Origin: an uncultured Fidelibacterota bacterium
GTDB taxonomy: Bacteria; Fidelibacterota; Marinisomatia; Marinisomatales; UBA1611
Direction: 5' to 3'
Length of the DNA: 16,911 nt
NCBI GenBank assembly: GCA_937893835.1
Contig: CALCSS010000182.1
Location: 1 to 16,911, forward strand
Part shown: one piece after another, positions 8,312 through 15,154 of the stretch
Numbering within the stretch: the stretch's first letter is position 1
Layout of the letters: each line of letters begins with the position of its first letter
Made by a program: the position numbers and the translations under genes
The notes under the pieces: generated by a model
Seen by the model: the letters and a program-made list of their open reading frames with translations, nothing else
Databases searched by the model: none
What the model was told of the DNA's origin: nothing

Positions 8312-8851
8312 ATGAAGAAAATACGTTCAACCACCATAATAGGAGTGCGCCATAAGGGCAGGGTCGCCATGGCCGGAGATGGCCAGGTCACTTTTGGTGA
8401 CATGGCATTCAAGCAAAAAGCTATTAAGGTACGTGAATTCAAAGTGGCTCAACATAAGGTTTTGGGAGGTTTTGCAGGCGCGGCAGCAGATGCACTTACA
8501 CTATTTGAAAAATTTGAACAAAAACTCGAGCAGTATGAAGGAGACCTGACAAGGGCGACGGTTGAGCTTGCTAAAGACTGGCGTTTGGATAAGATGCTAC
8601 GTCACCTTGATGCAATGTTAGTGGTCATGAATGATAAAAAAAGTTTTATCATCGCAGGTGATGGGAATATCATAGAACCAGATGGCCAAGTTGTGGCAAT
8701 TGGCTCTGGTGGAGGTTTTGCACAAGCAGCAGCCACAGCGCTATTGTCCCAAACAAAATTATCTGCAAAAAAGGTTGCCTCTGAATCGCTCAAGATAGCG
8801 GCGGATCTATGTATCTATACCAATGATTCGATCTCTGTGTTGGAGATCTGA
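8312..8851 (+). CDS. hslV: HslV (ClpQ) protease subunit
   Basis: Peptidase of the HslUV (ClpYQ) complex, a bacterial proteasome-like double hexamer in the cytosol that degrades unfolded and regulatory proteins when capped by HslU. The N-terminal nucleophile Thr lies in STTIIGVRHKG, at the first Thr after a short MKKIRS leader, so a six-residue propeptide must be removed. GDGQVTFGD, the Gly-rich LGGFAGAAADALTLFE, ELAKDWR and AIGSGGGFAQAAA are family hallmarks. An adjacent ATG at 8309 would add one Met; 8312 gives better spacing from the upstream AGG, but both are possible. The stop overlaps the hslU ATG by one base. Confidence 0.96.
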   Translation: MKKIRSTTIIGVRHKGRVAMAGDGQVTFGDMAFKQKAIKVREFKVAQHKVLGGFAGAAADALTLFEKFEQKLEQYEGDLTRATVELAKDWRLDKMLRHLDAMLVVMNDKKSFIIAGDGNIIEPDGQVVAIGSGGGFAQAAATALLSQTKLSAKKVASESLKIAADLCIYTNDSISVLEI

Positions 8852-10191
8852 TGAAACAAATGACCCCAAGGCAAATTGTTAAAGAACTCGATCGTTATAT
8901 AATCGGGCAGACAAATGCAAAAAAGACCGTCGCCATTGCATTGAGAAATCGTTGGCGAAGGCAGCAGGTTGAAGGAAAGTTGAAAGATGAGATCATGCCG
9001 AACAATATTATAATGATCGGCTCTACCGGAGTTGGAAAGACCGAGATCGCAAGAAGGCTTGCCGCGCTTGCCAATGCGCCATTTATAAAAGTGGAAGCAA
9101 GCAAATTCACTGAGGTTGGATATGTAGGTAGAGATGTCGAATCCATTGTTAGGGACCTAATGGACACAGCAGTGGCTCTGGTCGAACGTGAAAAATATGA
9201 TGAGGTGCTCGAATTGGCAGAACATCTTGCTAATGAGAGAATACTAGATATCCTTTATCCAGATGATAAAAAGAGCGATTCCAAGCAGGACAAGGCTCTG
9301 ATAGAGCGCCACAGCAGGACCAGAGACAGGATTCGAAAAAAACTAGAGAAAGGTGAATTCGAAGAAAAAATCATCGAAGTTGAAGTATCTGATGAGCCTA
9401 CAATAGGCATGCAGGTTTTTGGGCCTATGGGAATGGAAGACATAGGTATGAATATCAAGGATATGATATCAGGATCATTACCAAAAAATAAAAGGTCAAA
9501 AAAGATGAAGGTCGTTGAGGCGCGTGAGGTGCTTACCGATAATGAGGCGTTGAAATTAATTGATCAAGATGAGGTAATTCGTTCAGCTAAGGAACGCACA
9601 GAGAATAATGGGATTGTATTTTTAGATGAGATCGATAAGGTCGTGGGGAATAATGGAGGAGCTGGACCAGATGTAAGCCGTGAAGGTGTCCAGAGAGACC
9701 TTCTTCCAATTGTAGAGGGTAGCAATGTAAATACAAAGTATGGTGTTATTGCAACCGATCACATACTATTTATAGCCGCTGGTGCATTTCATGTCAGTGC
9801 TCCGTCTGATATGATTCCTGAGCTACAGGGGCGATTCCCGATAAGGGTTGAACTTGATAAATTAAGTACGGATGATTTTGTCAAGATCCTTACCCATCCT
9901 CGATCTGCATTGATCAAACAGTATACGGCCCTTCTCAGTGCAGAAAATGTAGAATTGGAATTCAATAATGCTGCGATTCGCGCAGTTGCCAAGATTGCAT
10001 CTGAAGTAAATTCAAATATGGAGAACATAGGGGCTCGTCGCTTACACACCATAATGACTACCTTACTTGAAAAACCGTTATTTGAACAACCAAAAAGAGG
10101 AGATAAAAAGATCAAGATCACTGCCAAGATAGTCAAGGAGTCATTGGACGGTATATTAGAGGATCCCGATCTAAGTCGCTACATACTATAA
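8851..10191 (+). CDS. hslU: HslU (ClpY) AAA+ unfoldase
   Basis: ATPase hexamer that unfolds and threads substrates into HslV. Walker A is GSTGVGKT at 57-64; Ser58 replaces the Pro usual in GPTGVGKT. The pore loop GYVG has Tyr91, the same position as in E. coli. Walker B is IVFLDEID (255-262) with Asp259/Glu260. The inserted I domain spans about residues 110-235, with a charged DRIRKKLEKGEFEE stretch and the Met/Gly-rich GMQVFGPMGMEDIGMN. The conserved C-terminal tail DLSRYIL docks into HslV. Length 446 aa is normal, and nothing is truncated. An AAGGGG ribosome site for argF starts at its last base. Confidence 0.97.
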   Translation: MKQMTPRQIVKELDRYIIGQTNAKKTVAIALRNRWRRQQVEGKLKDEIMPNNIIMIGSTGVGKTEIARRLAALANAPFIKVEASKFTEVGYVGRDVESIVRDLMDTAVALVEREKYDEVLELAEHLANERILDILYPDDKKSDSKQDKALIERHSRTRDRIRKKLEKGEFEEKIIEVEVSDEPTIGMQVFGPMGMEDIGMNIKDMISGSLPKNKRSKKMKVVEAREVLTDNEALKLIDQDEVIRSAKERTENNGIVFLDEIDKVVGNNGGAGPDVSREGVQRDLLPIVEGSNVNTKYGVIATDHILFIAAGAFHVSAPSDMIPELQGRFPIRVELDKLSTDDFVKILTHPRSALIKQYTALLSAENVELEFNNAAIRAVAKIASEVNSNMENIGARRLHTIMTTLLEKPLFEQPKRGDKKIKITAKIVKESLDGILEDPDLSRYIL

Positions 10192-10200
10192 AGGGGAAAA

Positions 10201-11121
10201 ATGCCTAAACATTTTTTACATATTTCAGATTACGATGCAGATGATATTTGGGAGATTCTTCATCTAGCTAAAGAATTAAAAACAAAATTTCATGGTAAAG
10301 ACAACTATAAGCCATTTCAAGATAGGTCTCTTGCAATGATATTTGCCAAGCCTTCCGCACGTACTCGAGTGTCTTTTGAGACAGGGTTTGAATGGATGGG
10401 AGGACATGCTCTTTTTTTAGGACCTAATGATATTGGAATAGGCAAGCGAGAGGCGATAAAAGATATATCTAGATTATTTAGTCGATATAATGATGTTATC
10501 ATGGCAAGACTATTTGATCATCAGCATATTATTGAATTAGCGCAATACGCGGATATCCCTGTCATCAATGGGCTCACAGATTACAATCATCCTTGTCAGA
10601 TCATAGCTGACATATTGACTGTTTGGGAACATCGAGGGAATCTAGAAGATCTAAAGATCGCCTATCTAGGTGATGGAAATAACATTGTCCATTCATGGTT
10701 ACAATTGGCAACAAAATTTCCAATGCATTTTGTTTGTTCTGGCCCAAAGGGATATGAACCGGATATGGAAACGGTCCAAATGGTTGAAGATGGTGGTTTG
10801 TCATCCTATGAATTATCCCATGAGCCTTTTTCAGCAGTCAAAGATGCTGATGTTATCTATACGGATGTATGGGCGTCTATGGGGCAAAAAGAAGAAGCCG
10901 AGGAGAGAGAAAGAATTTTTGAACCATTCCAGGTAAATGGGGCTCTATTAAATAGCACGGGGAAGGAGACCCTTTTTATGCACTGCCTTCCGGCAGAAAG
11001 AGGAAGAGAGGTCACTGATGAGGTAATGGAGTCAAAAAATTCGATTGTTTTTGACCAGGCTGAGAATAGAATGCATGCTCAAAATGCAATTATGGTGTAT
11101 CTTGCAGGCCATTCATCTTGA
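10201..11121 (+). CDS. argF: Ornithine carbamoyltransferase
   Basis: Transfers the carbamoyl group from carbamoyl phosphate to ornithine to make citrulline (arginine synthesis, or the reverse catabolic route). Phosphate loop S52-A-R-T-R56 stands in for the usual STRTR. HPCQ at 130-133, the ornithine-binding DVWASMG (222-228) and HCLP (261-264) with Cys262 are present. DxxxSMG together with HCLP indicates ornithine rather than N-acetyl- or N-succinylornithine as substrate. Length is 306 aa, typical. The ATG follows AAGGGG at 10191-10196. It is the last gene of the chain, nine bases after hslU; no other arginine gene is near, so its presence here looks incidental or read-through. Confidence 0.94.
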   Translation: MPKHFLHISDYDADDIWEILHLAKELKTKFHGKDNYKPFQDRSLAMIFAKPSARTRVSFETGFEWMGGHALFLGPNDIGIGKREAIKDISRLFSRYNDVIMARLFDHQHIIELAQYADIPVINGLTDYNHPCQIIADILTVWEHRGNLEDLKIAYLGDGNNIVHSWLQLATKFPMHFVCSGPKGYEPDMETVQMVEDGGLSSYELSHEPFSAVKDADVIYTDVWASMGQKEEAEERERIFEPFQVNGALLNSTGKETLFMHCLPAERGREVTDEVMESKNSIVFDQAENRMHAQNAIMVYLAGHSS

Positions 11122-11163
11122 TCTGAGAATCCATAAAAGAAAAAGATCTCATCATCGCTGACC

Positions 11164-11748
11164 CTATGATGCTAGCCACTTTACCTTTATTTTTTCATCA
11201 AAATCAAATTGTATTCTTTTGTGACCTTTGTGATCAAGGTGCAACCAGTCTAGTCTATTTATAGTTATTTTCACTCTACAAAACCTAGAATATCCAAGCA
11301 GATCGTCACTCTCATCAATTTCTTGCGCAGATTTATTTATAATATTGGGTTTATATTCAGCGATGACCTCTGATGGAGCATACGGCCCCATATAACAGAG
11401 TTTGCTTTCAGGTCTCATAGACCCCCAAACCGCTTTGGTCGTTCTACCATCTTCTTCAATGCTGCCTATACCGTGCATCCTTAGCTGAATGCGTCTTGAA
11501 CGATCATAGAATAGTGTACAAATATCCTTATTGTCCTTGATATCCAATAGTTTTTCACTTCTTTTATCAGTATGAAACCAAATAGAGGGATCATCTTCAT
11601 TGAAGAAACGTAAGATCATAGTTCTTGATTCAGGACCATTATTTCGAATAGTTGATAGCACGAATGAGTGAAAATCATGGTGTGCTGTTCTTATTCCCTC
11701 TCTAATATTCTCCCATTCATTTTTTAGGATATTTAATGGGTCTAACAT
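11164..11748 (-). CDS. Pyridoxamine 5'-phosphate oxidase-like FMN-binding protein
   Basis: A 194-aa protein of the split-barrel FMN-binding superfamily. The stretch FVLSTIRNNGPESRTMILR (about residues 28-46), then IWFHTDKRSEKLLDI and ICTLFYDRSRRIQLRMHG, follows the PNPOx barrel pattern in which an Arg-rich strand contacts the FMN phosphate. The C-terminal RLDWLHLDHKGHKRIQF resembles the closing strand of the family. It lacks the clear RxW-type C-terminal substrate motif of true PdxH, so I do not call it pdxH; it may act on another substrate. The ATG lies 17 bases after mutM. An AGGAG is about 14 bases upstream of the ATG, farther than usual. It converges on argF. Confidence 0.72.
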   Translation of the reverse strand: MLDPLNILKNEWENIREGIRTAHHDFHSFVLSTIRNNGPESRTMILRFFNEDDPSIWFHTDKRSEKLLDIKDNKDICTLFYDRSRRIQLRMHGIGSIEEDGRTTKAVWGSMRPESKLCYMGPYAPSEVIAEYKPNIINKSAQEIDESDDLLGYSRFCRVKITINRLDWLHLDHKGHKRIQFDFDEKIKVKWLAS

Positions 11749-11765
11749 TTATTCTTTTTCATCTC

Positions 11766-12578
11766 CTATTTATATCTCTTCTGGCACTTGGTACATACAT
11801 ATGTTCCTCTTCCTGCAACCTTTAACTTTATTACCTTAAGATCACATTTAAAACATGATCTTTCATTTCTACCATAGACGTTTAGATCATTTGCATATTC
11901 TCCGGATCTGCCATTGACCGAGAAATCAATGATCGTTGTCCCCTTTTTTACTATAGCATCATTAAGGATGGATTGAATGTTTCTATGAAGCATGCTAACC
12001 TTTTTTTGTGGTATTGAACTTGAGTTGGAATTTGGATGGATACCGCTTTTCCAAAGACTCTCATCAACATATATATTACCAAGACCAGACAGGAATGATT
12101 GGTCAAGTAATAGGGCCTTGATATTTCTATTTCTTCTTTTTATCATATTTTTGAATAATTCGACCGTAAAATTCTTATCAAGAGGTTCTGGCCCATGCCT
12201 TGAATCAATTATCTTCATATCATCATATAAATAGATTCTGCCAAATTTTCTGACATCTTCAAAGATGAGAGATCCCTTATCCTCAAACTCTAGGACCGCT
12301 GTTGCATATTTTGGATCAATTTTCTTTTCTGAAACATAAAGCTTACCCGTCATTCTGAGGTGTATGGCAATAATGTGATCCATTAGTTTTATAATGATAA
12401 ATTTTGCTCTGCGATAGACATCAATTATTTGATTATTTGGTTTGATCCTATCAATATCCTCAACATTGAAATTGTGTAATGTTTTTTCCCATATCGGTCT
12501 TATGGTGGTTAACCGTTTTCCAATGATCATTGGTCGAATGTGATTTACAACGGTCTGCACTTCAGGTAATTCAGGCAT
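11766..12578 (-). CDS. mutM: Formamidopyrimidine-DNA glycosylase (8-oxoguanine repair)
   Basis: Bifunctional glycosylase/AP lyase that removes 8-oxoguanine and ring-opened purines from DNA. After Met removal, Pro2 of the PELPEV N-terminus is the Schiff-base nucleophile and Glu3 is catalytic. Lys59 in RRAKFI matches the conserved Lys57 of E. coli. LRMTGKLYV and LLDQSFLSGLGNIYVDE (helix-two-turn-helix) are family motifs. The C-terminal zinc finger uses Cys242, Cys245, Cys262 and Cys265, with GRGTYVC in the loop. The length of 270 aa is close to E. coli's 269. Its start overlaps the MFS gene by eight bases, and no ribosome site is visible, suggesting coupled translation. Confidence 0.95.
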   Translation of the reverse strand: MPELPEVQTVVNHIRPMIIGKRLTTIRPIWEKTLHNFNVEDIDRIKPNNQIIDVYRRAKFIIIKLMDHIIAIHLRMTGKLYVSEKKIDPKYATAVLEFEDKGSLIFEDVRKFGRIYLYDDMKIIDSRHGPEPLDKNFTVELFKNMIKRRNRNIKALLLDQSFLSGLGNIYVDESLWKSGIHPNSNSSSIPQKKVSMLHRNIQSILNDAIVKKGTTIIDFSVNGRSGEYANDLNVYGRNERSCFKCDLKVIKLKVAGRGTYVCTKCQKRYK

Positions 12579-13800
12579 GGTTTGTTTTTGCCAAGAGGTT
12601 ATTCTTCCCTTTCCACAGATTGATGACAGATACAGTCCCTAGGAGCGCACAGAGGTAGTGTGCAGAGGTAAAGATGACCGCGCTCTTTATTGTAAGATTT
12701 TCTATGAGCCAACCTGTAATAAGGGCACTTAGAATTACCATTGTACGAGTATAGACACCAAAGATGGTCTGTACTCTGCCCATGATATTGTTTGGGATAT
12801 TTTCCATGAAAATTGTTCTGATTATAATTCGAGCAGAGTTATTGTAGAGTCCCATAAATGAAAATGCAATGGCGGCCAAGTAAATGGTTGGCATCATCGG
12901 GGCAATCAGACACATTGATCCTGCTATGAGATAACAAAGGATCAAGTATCGTCCCTTTCCCATTTTTTGAGAAAAATAGCCAACCAAAATGGTAGAAAAA
13001 AGTGCTCCCAATCCATATAGACCATCTAGCAGACCATATCCCCATGTTCCTTTAAAAAAAATATCCTTTGATATTGTAATTGTCAAGACAGATAGTGCGC
13101 CCCATATGGCAACATCAGATAATATGGTAGTAAGACCCAGTGTCAAAATATTCAACTTTCTTTGAAGGAAAGAGAAACCTTTCCCCATGGATTTGAACAT
13201 ATTTTCATTATCAACCTTCTTATCTTTATGGGAAAATGGAGCTAGTCCAATTAATATGCCTGAGACCAAGTATGTAGCTACATTGATCCATAGGGCGACC
13301 AATGGGTCAAATATATGGACAATGAAACCTCCTAAACCTGCGCCCAATATTGAGCCTACCTGGTAGCTGGCCGACAGCAATTTATTTGCATCAAAATATT
13401 CTTCTTTCGTCACGATCTCTTGGACAAAGGCTTGTGCTGTTGGCCAGAACAGTGAGTTACCTAGTCCCATGAAAATGACCACAGGATACAATATCCATAA
13501 TTGGAAATCATAGCGATACAGTATGATCAAAAATGAGATCACAACTACCATTCGAAAAAGATCAAGATAGACCAATAGCCATTTTCTATTTACCCTATCG
13601 ATCACCACTCCAGCAAATAGAGCCAGCGCCAGACCTGGCGCGGTAGCAGTGGCCATGATCTTACCCAGTGCATATTCAGACCCTGTTTTTTCAAGGACCA
13701 TCCAACTGATCGCAATAAGATTGAAACCAAATCCGACCAGAGACATGATGTTGCCTGAAAAGAATAATAAAAATGTGCGATTCTTTAATAGCTTTGTCAT
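12571..13800 (-). CDS. Major facilitator superfamily transporter
   Basis: Inner-membrane permease of 409 aa with about twelve hydrophobic segments. The N-terminus FLLFFSGNIMSLVGFGFN and the cytoplasmic loop GVVIDRVNRKWLLVYLDLFR between helices 2 and 3 match the MFS_3/EntS-like drug and metabolite efflux branch. The second half shows GYGLLDGLYGLGALFST and a SFMGLYNNSARIIIRT stretch. Substrate cannot be told from sequence. It is first in the minus-strand unit with mutM. On the minus strand TTTACA (13840-13835) and TATCAA (13817-13812), spaced 17 bases, could be its promoter; transcription would then start only a few bases before the ATG. No ribosome site is visible. Confidence 0.85.
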   Translation of the reverse strand: MTKLLKNRTFLLFFSGNIMSLVGFGFNLIAISWMVLEKTGSEYALGKIMATATAPGLALALFAGVVIDRVNRKWLLVYLDLFRMVVVISFLIILYRYDFQLWILYPVVIFMGLGNSLFWPTAQAFVQEIVTKEEYFDANKLLSASYQVGSILGAGLGGFIVHIFDPLVALWINVATYLVSGILIGLAPFSHKDKKVDNENMFKSMGKGFSFLQRKLNILTLGLTTILSDVAIWGALSVLTITISKDIFFKGTWGYGLLDGLYGLGALFSTILVGYFSQKMGKGRYLILCYLIAGSMCLIAPMMPTIYLAAIAFSFMGLYNNSARIIIRTIFMENIPNNIMGRVQTIFGVYTRTMVILSALITGWLIENLTIKSAVIFTSAHYLCALLGTVSVINLWKGKNNLLAKTNHA

Positions 13801-13811
13801 TGGATATCTAT

Positions 13812-13840
13812 TTGATAAGAGAGACCATATATGATGTAAA
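13812..13840 (-). promoter_or_regulatory. Putative sigma-70 promoter for the MFS-mutM unit
   Basis: Read on the minus strand: -35 TTTACA (five of six to consensus), 17-base spacer, -10 TATCAA (four of six). The predicted start is about 13805, only a few bases before the ATG at 13800, which would make a nearly leaderless mRNA. Found by eye in AT-rich DNA, so chance matches are likely. Confidence 0.35.
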
Positions 13841-13929
13841 ATATTGTTGCCCCATTAATCAATAATACAGGTGCTACTTTAATCTGTTTACCAAGTTTCA
13901 TTTATTATTTATTTATACGTTAAGGTTGT

Positions 13930-13944
13930 GATTCAAATTGAATC
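13930..13944. repeat. Perfect 15-base palindrome, operator candidate
   Basis: GATTCAA and TTGAATC arms of seven bases around a single central A. Both arms match exactly. It lies mid-way in the divergent promoter region. Confidence 0.55.
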
Positions 13945-13977
13945 TTATATCAATCCATATATTACTGATTTCATTAT

Positions 13978-13991
13978 ATCCAAGTTTGGAT
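13978..13991. repeat. 14-base inverted repeat, second operator candidate
   Basis: ATCCAA and TTGGAT arms of six bases with a two-base centre. It resembles the palindrome about 48 bases to the left at one arm and is closer to the Lon-domain gene. Confidence 0.45.
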
Positions 13992-14038
13992 TGAAAAGAA
14001 TAAATATTTAATCTTGTACAAAGGCATACGAAAAAATA

Positions 14039-14066
14039 TTGATATTAAAAGACACGGCCATACAAA
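14039..14066 (+). promoter_or_regulatory. Putative promoter for the Lon-domain gene
   Basis: TTGATA (14039-14044, five of six to the -35 consensus), 16-base spacer, then TACAAA (14061-14066, four of six). The expected start would be within about 10 bases of the ATG at 14082. By-eye call in AT-rich DNA. Confidence 0.3.
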
Positions 14067-14081
14067 TTGATCAAATCTAAA

Positions 14082-14666
14082 ATGCTAGAACTCCCACTTT
14101 TTCCACTCGATCTGATTTTATTGCCGTACGAGTATTTGCCACTTCATATCTTTGAGCCAAGATATAAGAAGATGATAAAGAATGCTATTGATAGTGACAA
14201 TCCATTTGGGATCATACTAAGCCAAGGTGATGATGTTTTTTCTAAGGGAGTGAGGGTCAATGTCACTGAAGTTTTCAGAGAATATAAGAATGGTGAATAT
14301 GATATTTTGGTCAAGGGTCAAGAACTCTTTAATGTGGTCAGCACAAAATTGGATGGTGACACAGTTGTTGGGGAAATTGAATATATCCCTATTGAAGCAG
14401 GTTTAGAAGGTTCACATTTTCAAGACTTTCAAGATTCTTATTTGAAGGTCTTATTGAAATTTGGTGTTGATAAAGATCTAAATATTCATATGAACAAAAA
14501 GATATCATTTGAATTTTTGCAAGGTCTCCAATTGCCTCTAGCTCTGAAAAAGGAGCTCATCAATATCAATGATGAAACTGAGCGACTTATATTCATCAAT
14601 AATATTTTTAATGACATTTTGAATGCTAACACTGAATATTCTAACGGAGATATGCCAGAGGCCTAG
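14082..14666 (+). CDS. Lon substrate-binding (LON/N-terminal) domain protein
   Basis: A 194-aa protein made of the substrate-recognition domain of Lon protease without its ATPase and peptidase parts. The opening ELPLFPLDLILLPYEYLPLH (residues 2-21), then IFEPRYKKMIKNA and NPFGIIL, are diagnostic of the LON domain (PF02190). The C-terminal helical part (about 110-194) completes the small-protein version found in many bacteria, whose biochemical role is not settled. An in-frame TTG at 14067 would add five residues, but the ATG at 14082 matches the family start. No ribosome site is visible upstream. It is transcribed away from the MFS gene, across the palindromic region. Confidence 0.85.
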   Translation: MLELPLFPLDLILLPYEYLPLHIFEPRYKKMIKNAIDSDNPFGIILSQGDDVFSKGVRVNVTEVFREYKNGEYDILVKGQELFNVVSTKLDGDTVVGEIEYIPIEAGLEGSHFQDFQDSYLKVLLKFGVDKDLNIHMNKKISFEFLQGLQLPLALKKELININDETERLIFINNIFNDILNANTEYSNGDMPEA

Positions 14667-14686
14667 TCTGGATACTATCAGAAAAT

Positions 14687-14715
14687 TTGTCTCTTGATTC
14701 GGTATTATTTGTAAT
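14687..14715 (+). promoter_or_regulatory. Putative promoter for the miniprotein/symporter group
   Basis: TTGTCT (14687-14692, four of six), 17-base spacer, TGTAAT (14710-14715, five of six). The expected start is about five bases before the ATG at 14727. The 10-base palindrome GTAATATTAC at 14711-14720 overlaps the -10 box. Confidence 0.35.
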
Positions 14716-14726
14716 ATTACTGCGAT

Positions 14727-14870
14727 ATGAAGGTTTATTTGATTTGGCTATCTGGTGTCATCCTATGGAATTTTGGATTGCCAAATGTTCAGCCCCTTGC
14801 TGATGTGATCGCAGCGGTTGTTCTTTCTATCATGAGTCAATATCTAAAGCATTCCTTAAAAATAAATTGA
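14727..14870 (+). CDS. Small membrane protein, 47 residues, unknown function
   Basis: A short open frame beginning MKVYLIWLSGVILWNFGLP, followed by VQPLADVIAAVVLSIMSQYL and a basic tail KHSLKIN. It has two hydrophobic stretches (about residues 3-17 and 24-36) split by the polar GLPNVQPLAD, so it could form one long or two short membrane segments. The Lys-rich end favours a cytoplasmic C-terminus. It is preceded by a plausible promoter and is 15 bases before the DUF4212 symporter gene, in the same direction. I do not recognise a characterised family. The composition looks like real protein rather than random translation, and the gap would otherwise be 219 bases without a gene. It could be an accessory subunit of the symporter. 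Confidence 0.55.
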   Translation: MKVYLIWLSGVILWNFGLPNVQPLADVIAAVVLSIMSQYLKHSLKIN

Positions 14871-14885
14871 TTATAATTGAGCATA

Positions 14886-15137
14886 ATGAATAAGCATAAA
14901 AACTATTGGGAAGAGAATATCTCCCTTATAATAAAATGTCTTACTATCTGGTTCATCTCATCCTATGGCTTTAGCATTATTTTGGTTGACCAGTTGAATA
15001 CCATAAGGCTTGGTGGATACAAGCTAGGATTTTGGTTCGCACAACAAGGCTCTATATATGTTTTTGTGATCCTTATATTTTATTATGCATTTAAGATGGG
15101 TGAGATCGATGAGGAATACGGCAGGAATGATTCGTAG
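14886..15137 (+). CDS. DUF4212 sodium/solute symporter small subunit
   Basis: Small membrane protein of 83 aa, the accessory subunit that is regularly encoded just before the VC_2705-type solute:sodium symporter. It begins MNKHKNYWEENISLI, then has two membrane helices (about residues 14-33 and 49-67). The loop between holds LGGYKLGFWFAQQGSIYVF, the family's diagnostic stretch, and the acidic tail ends MGEIDEEYGRNDS. An in-frame TTG at 14877 would add three residues; the ATG at 14886 is the better start. A TATAAT at 14872-14877 lies just upstream. The large subunit starts 17 bases downstream. Confidence 0.9.
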   Translation: MNKHKNYWEENISLIIKCLTIWFISSYGFSIILVDQLNTIRLGGYKLGFWFAQQGSIYVFVILIFYYAFKMGEIDEEYGRNDS

Positions 15138-15154
15138 AACCAATTAATCAGACC

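Larger units (their letters stand above)
13801..14081. promoter_or_regulatory. Divergent intergenic region with two inverted repeats
   Basis: The only sizeable gap in the window, lying between the divergent MFS and Lon-domain genes. It contains a perfect palindrome GATTCAA-A-TTGAATC at 13930-13944 and a second inverted repeat ATCCAA-GT-TTGGAT at 13978-13991, with centres about 48 bases apart. The arms are related (TTGAATC and TTGGATT), so one dimeric regulator could bind both. Putative promoters flank the repeats on both sides. No tRNA-like fold and no open frame of useful length was seen here. Confidence 0.45.

Noticed and set aside
9789..10136. 115-codon minus-strand open frame inside hslU
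   Set aside because: Fully antisense to the conserved HslU C-terminal domain, without a promoter or a recognisable product.
10201..11121. N-acetyl- or N-succinylornithine carbamoyltransferase
   Set aside because: The DVWASMG loop and HCLP are those of ornithine carbamoyltransferase; the acyl-ornithine enzymes change the SMG loop.
11122..11163. Terminator between argF and the convergent oxidase-like gene
   Set aside because: Only a weak CATCAT/ATGATG pairing and short GAGA/TCTC matches are present, with no T-run. Not a credible intrinsic terminator.
11164..11748. True PdxH (vitamin B6 salvage oxidase)
   Set aside because: The fold pattern fits the FMN split barrel, but the C-terminal substrate motif and overall alignment do not match canonical PdxH.
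11783..11800. TGGCAC, the -24 element of a sigma-54 promoter
   Set aside because: The required GC at -12 with correct spacing is missing, and it lies inside the mutM coding sequence.
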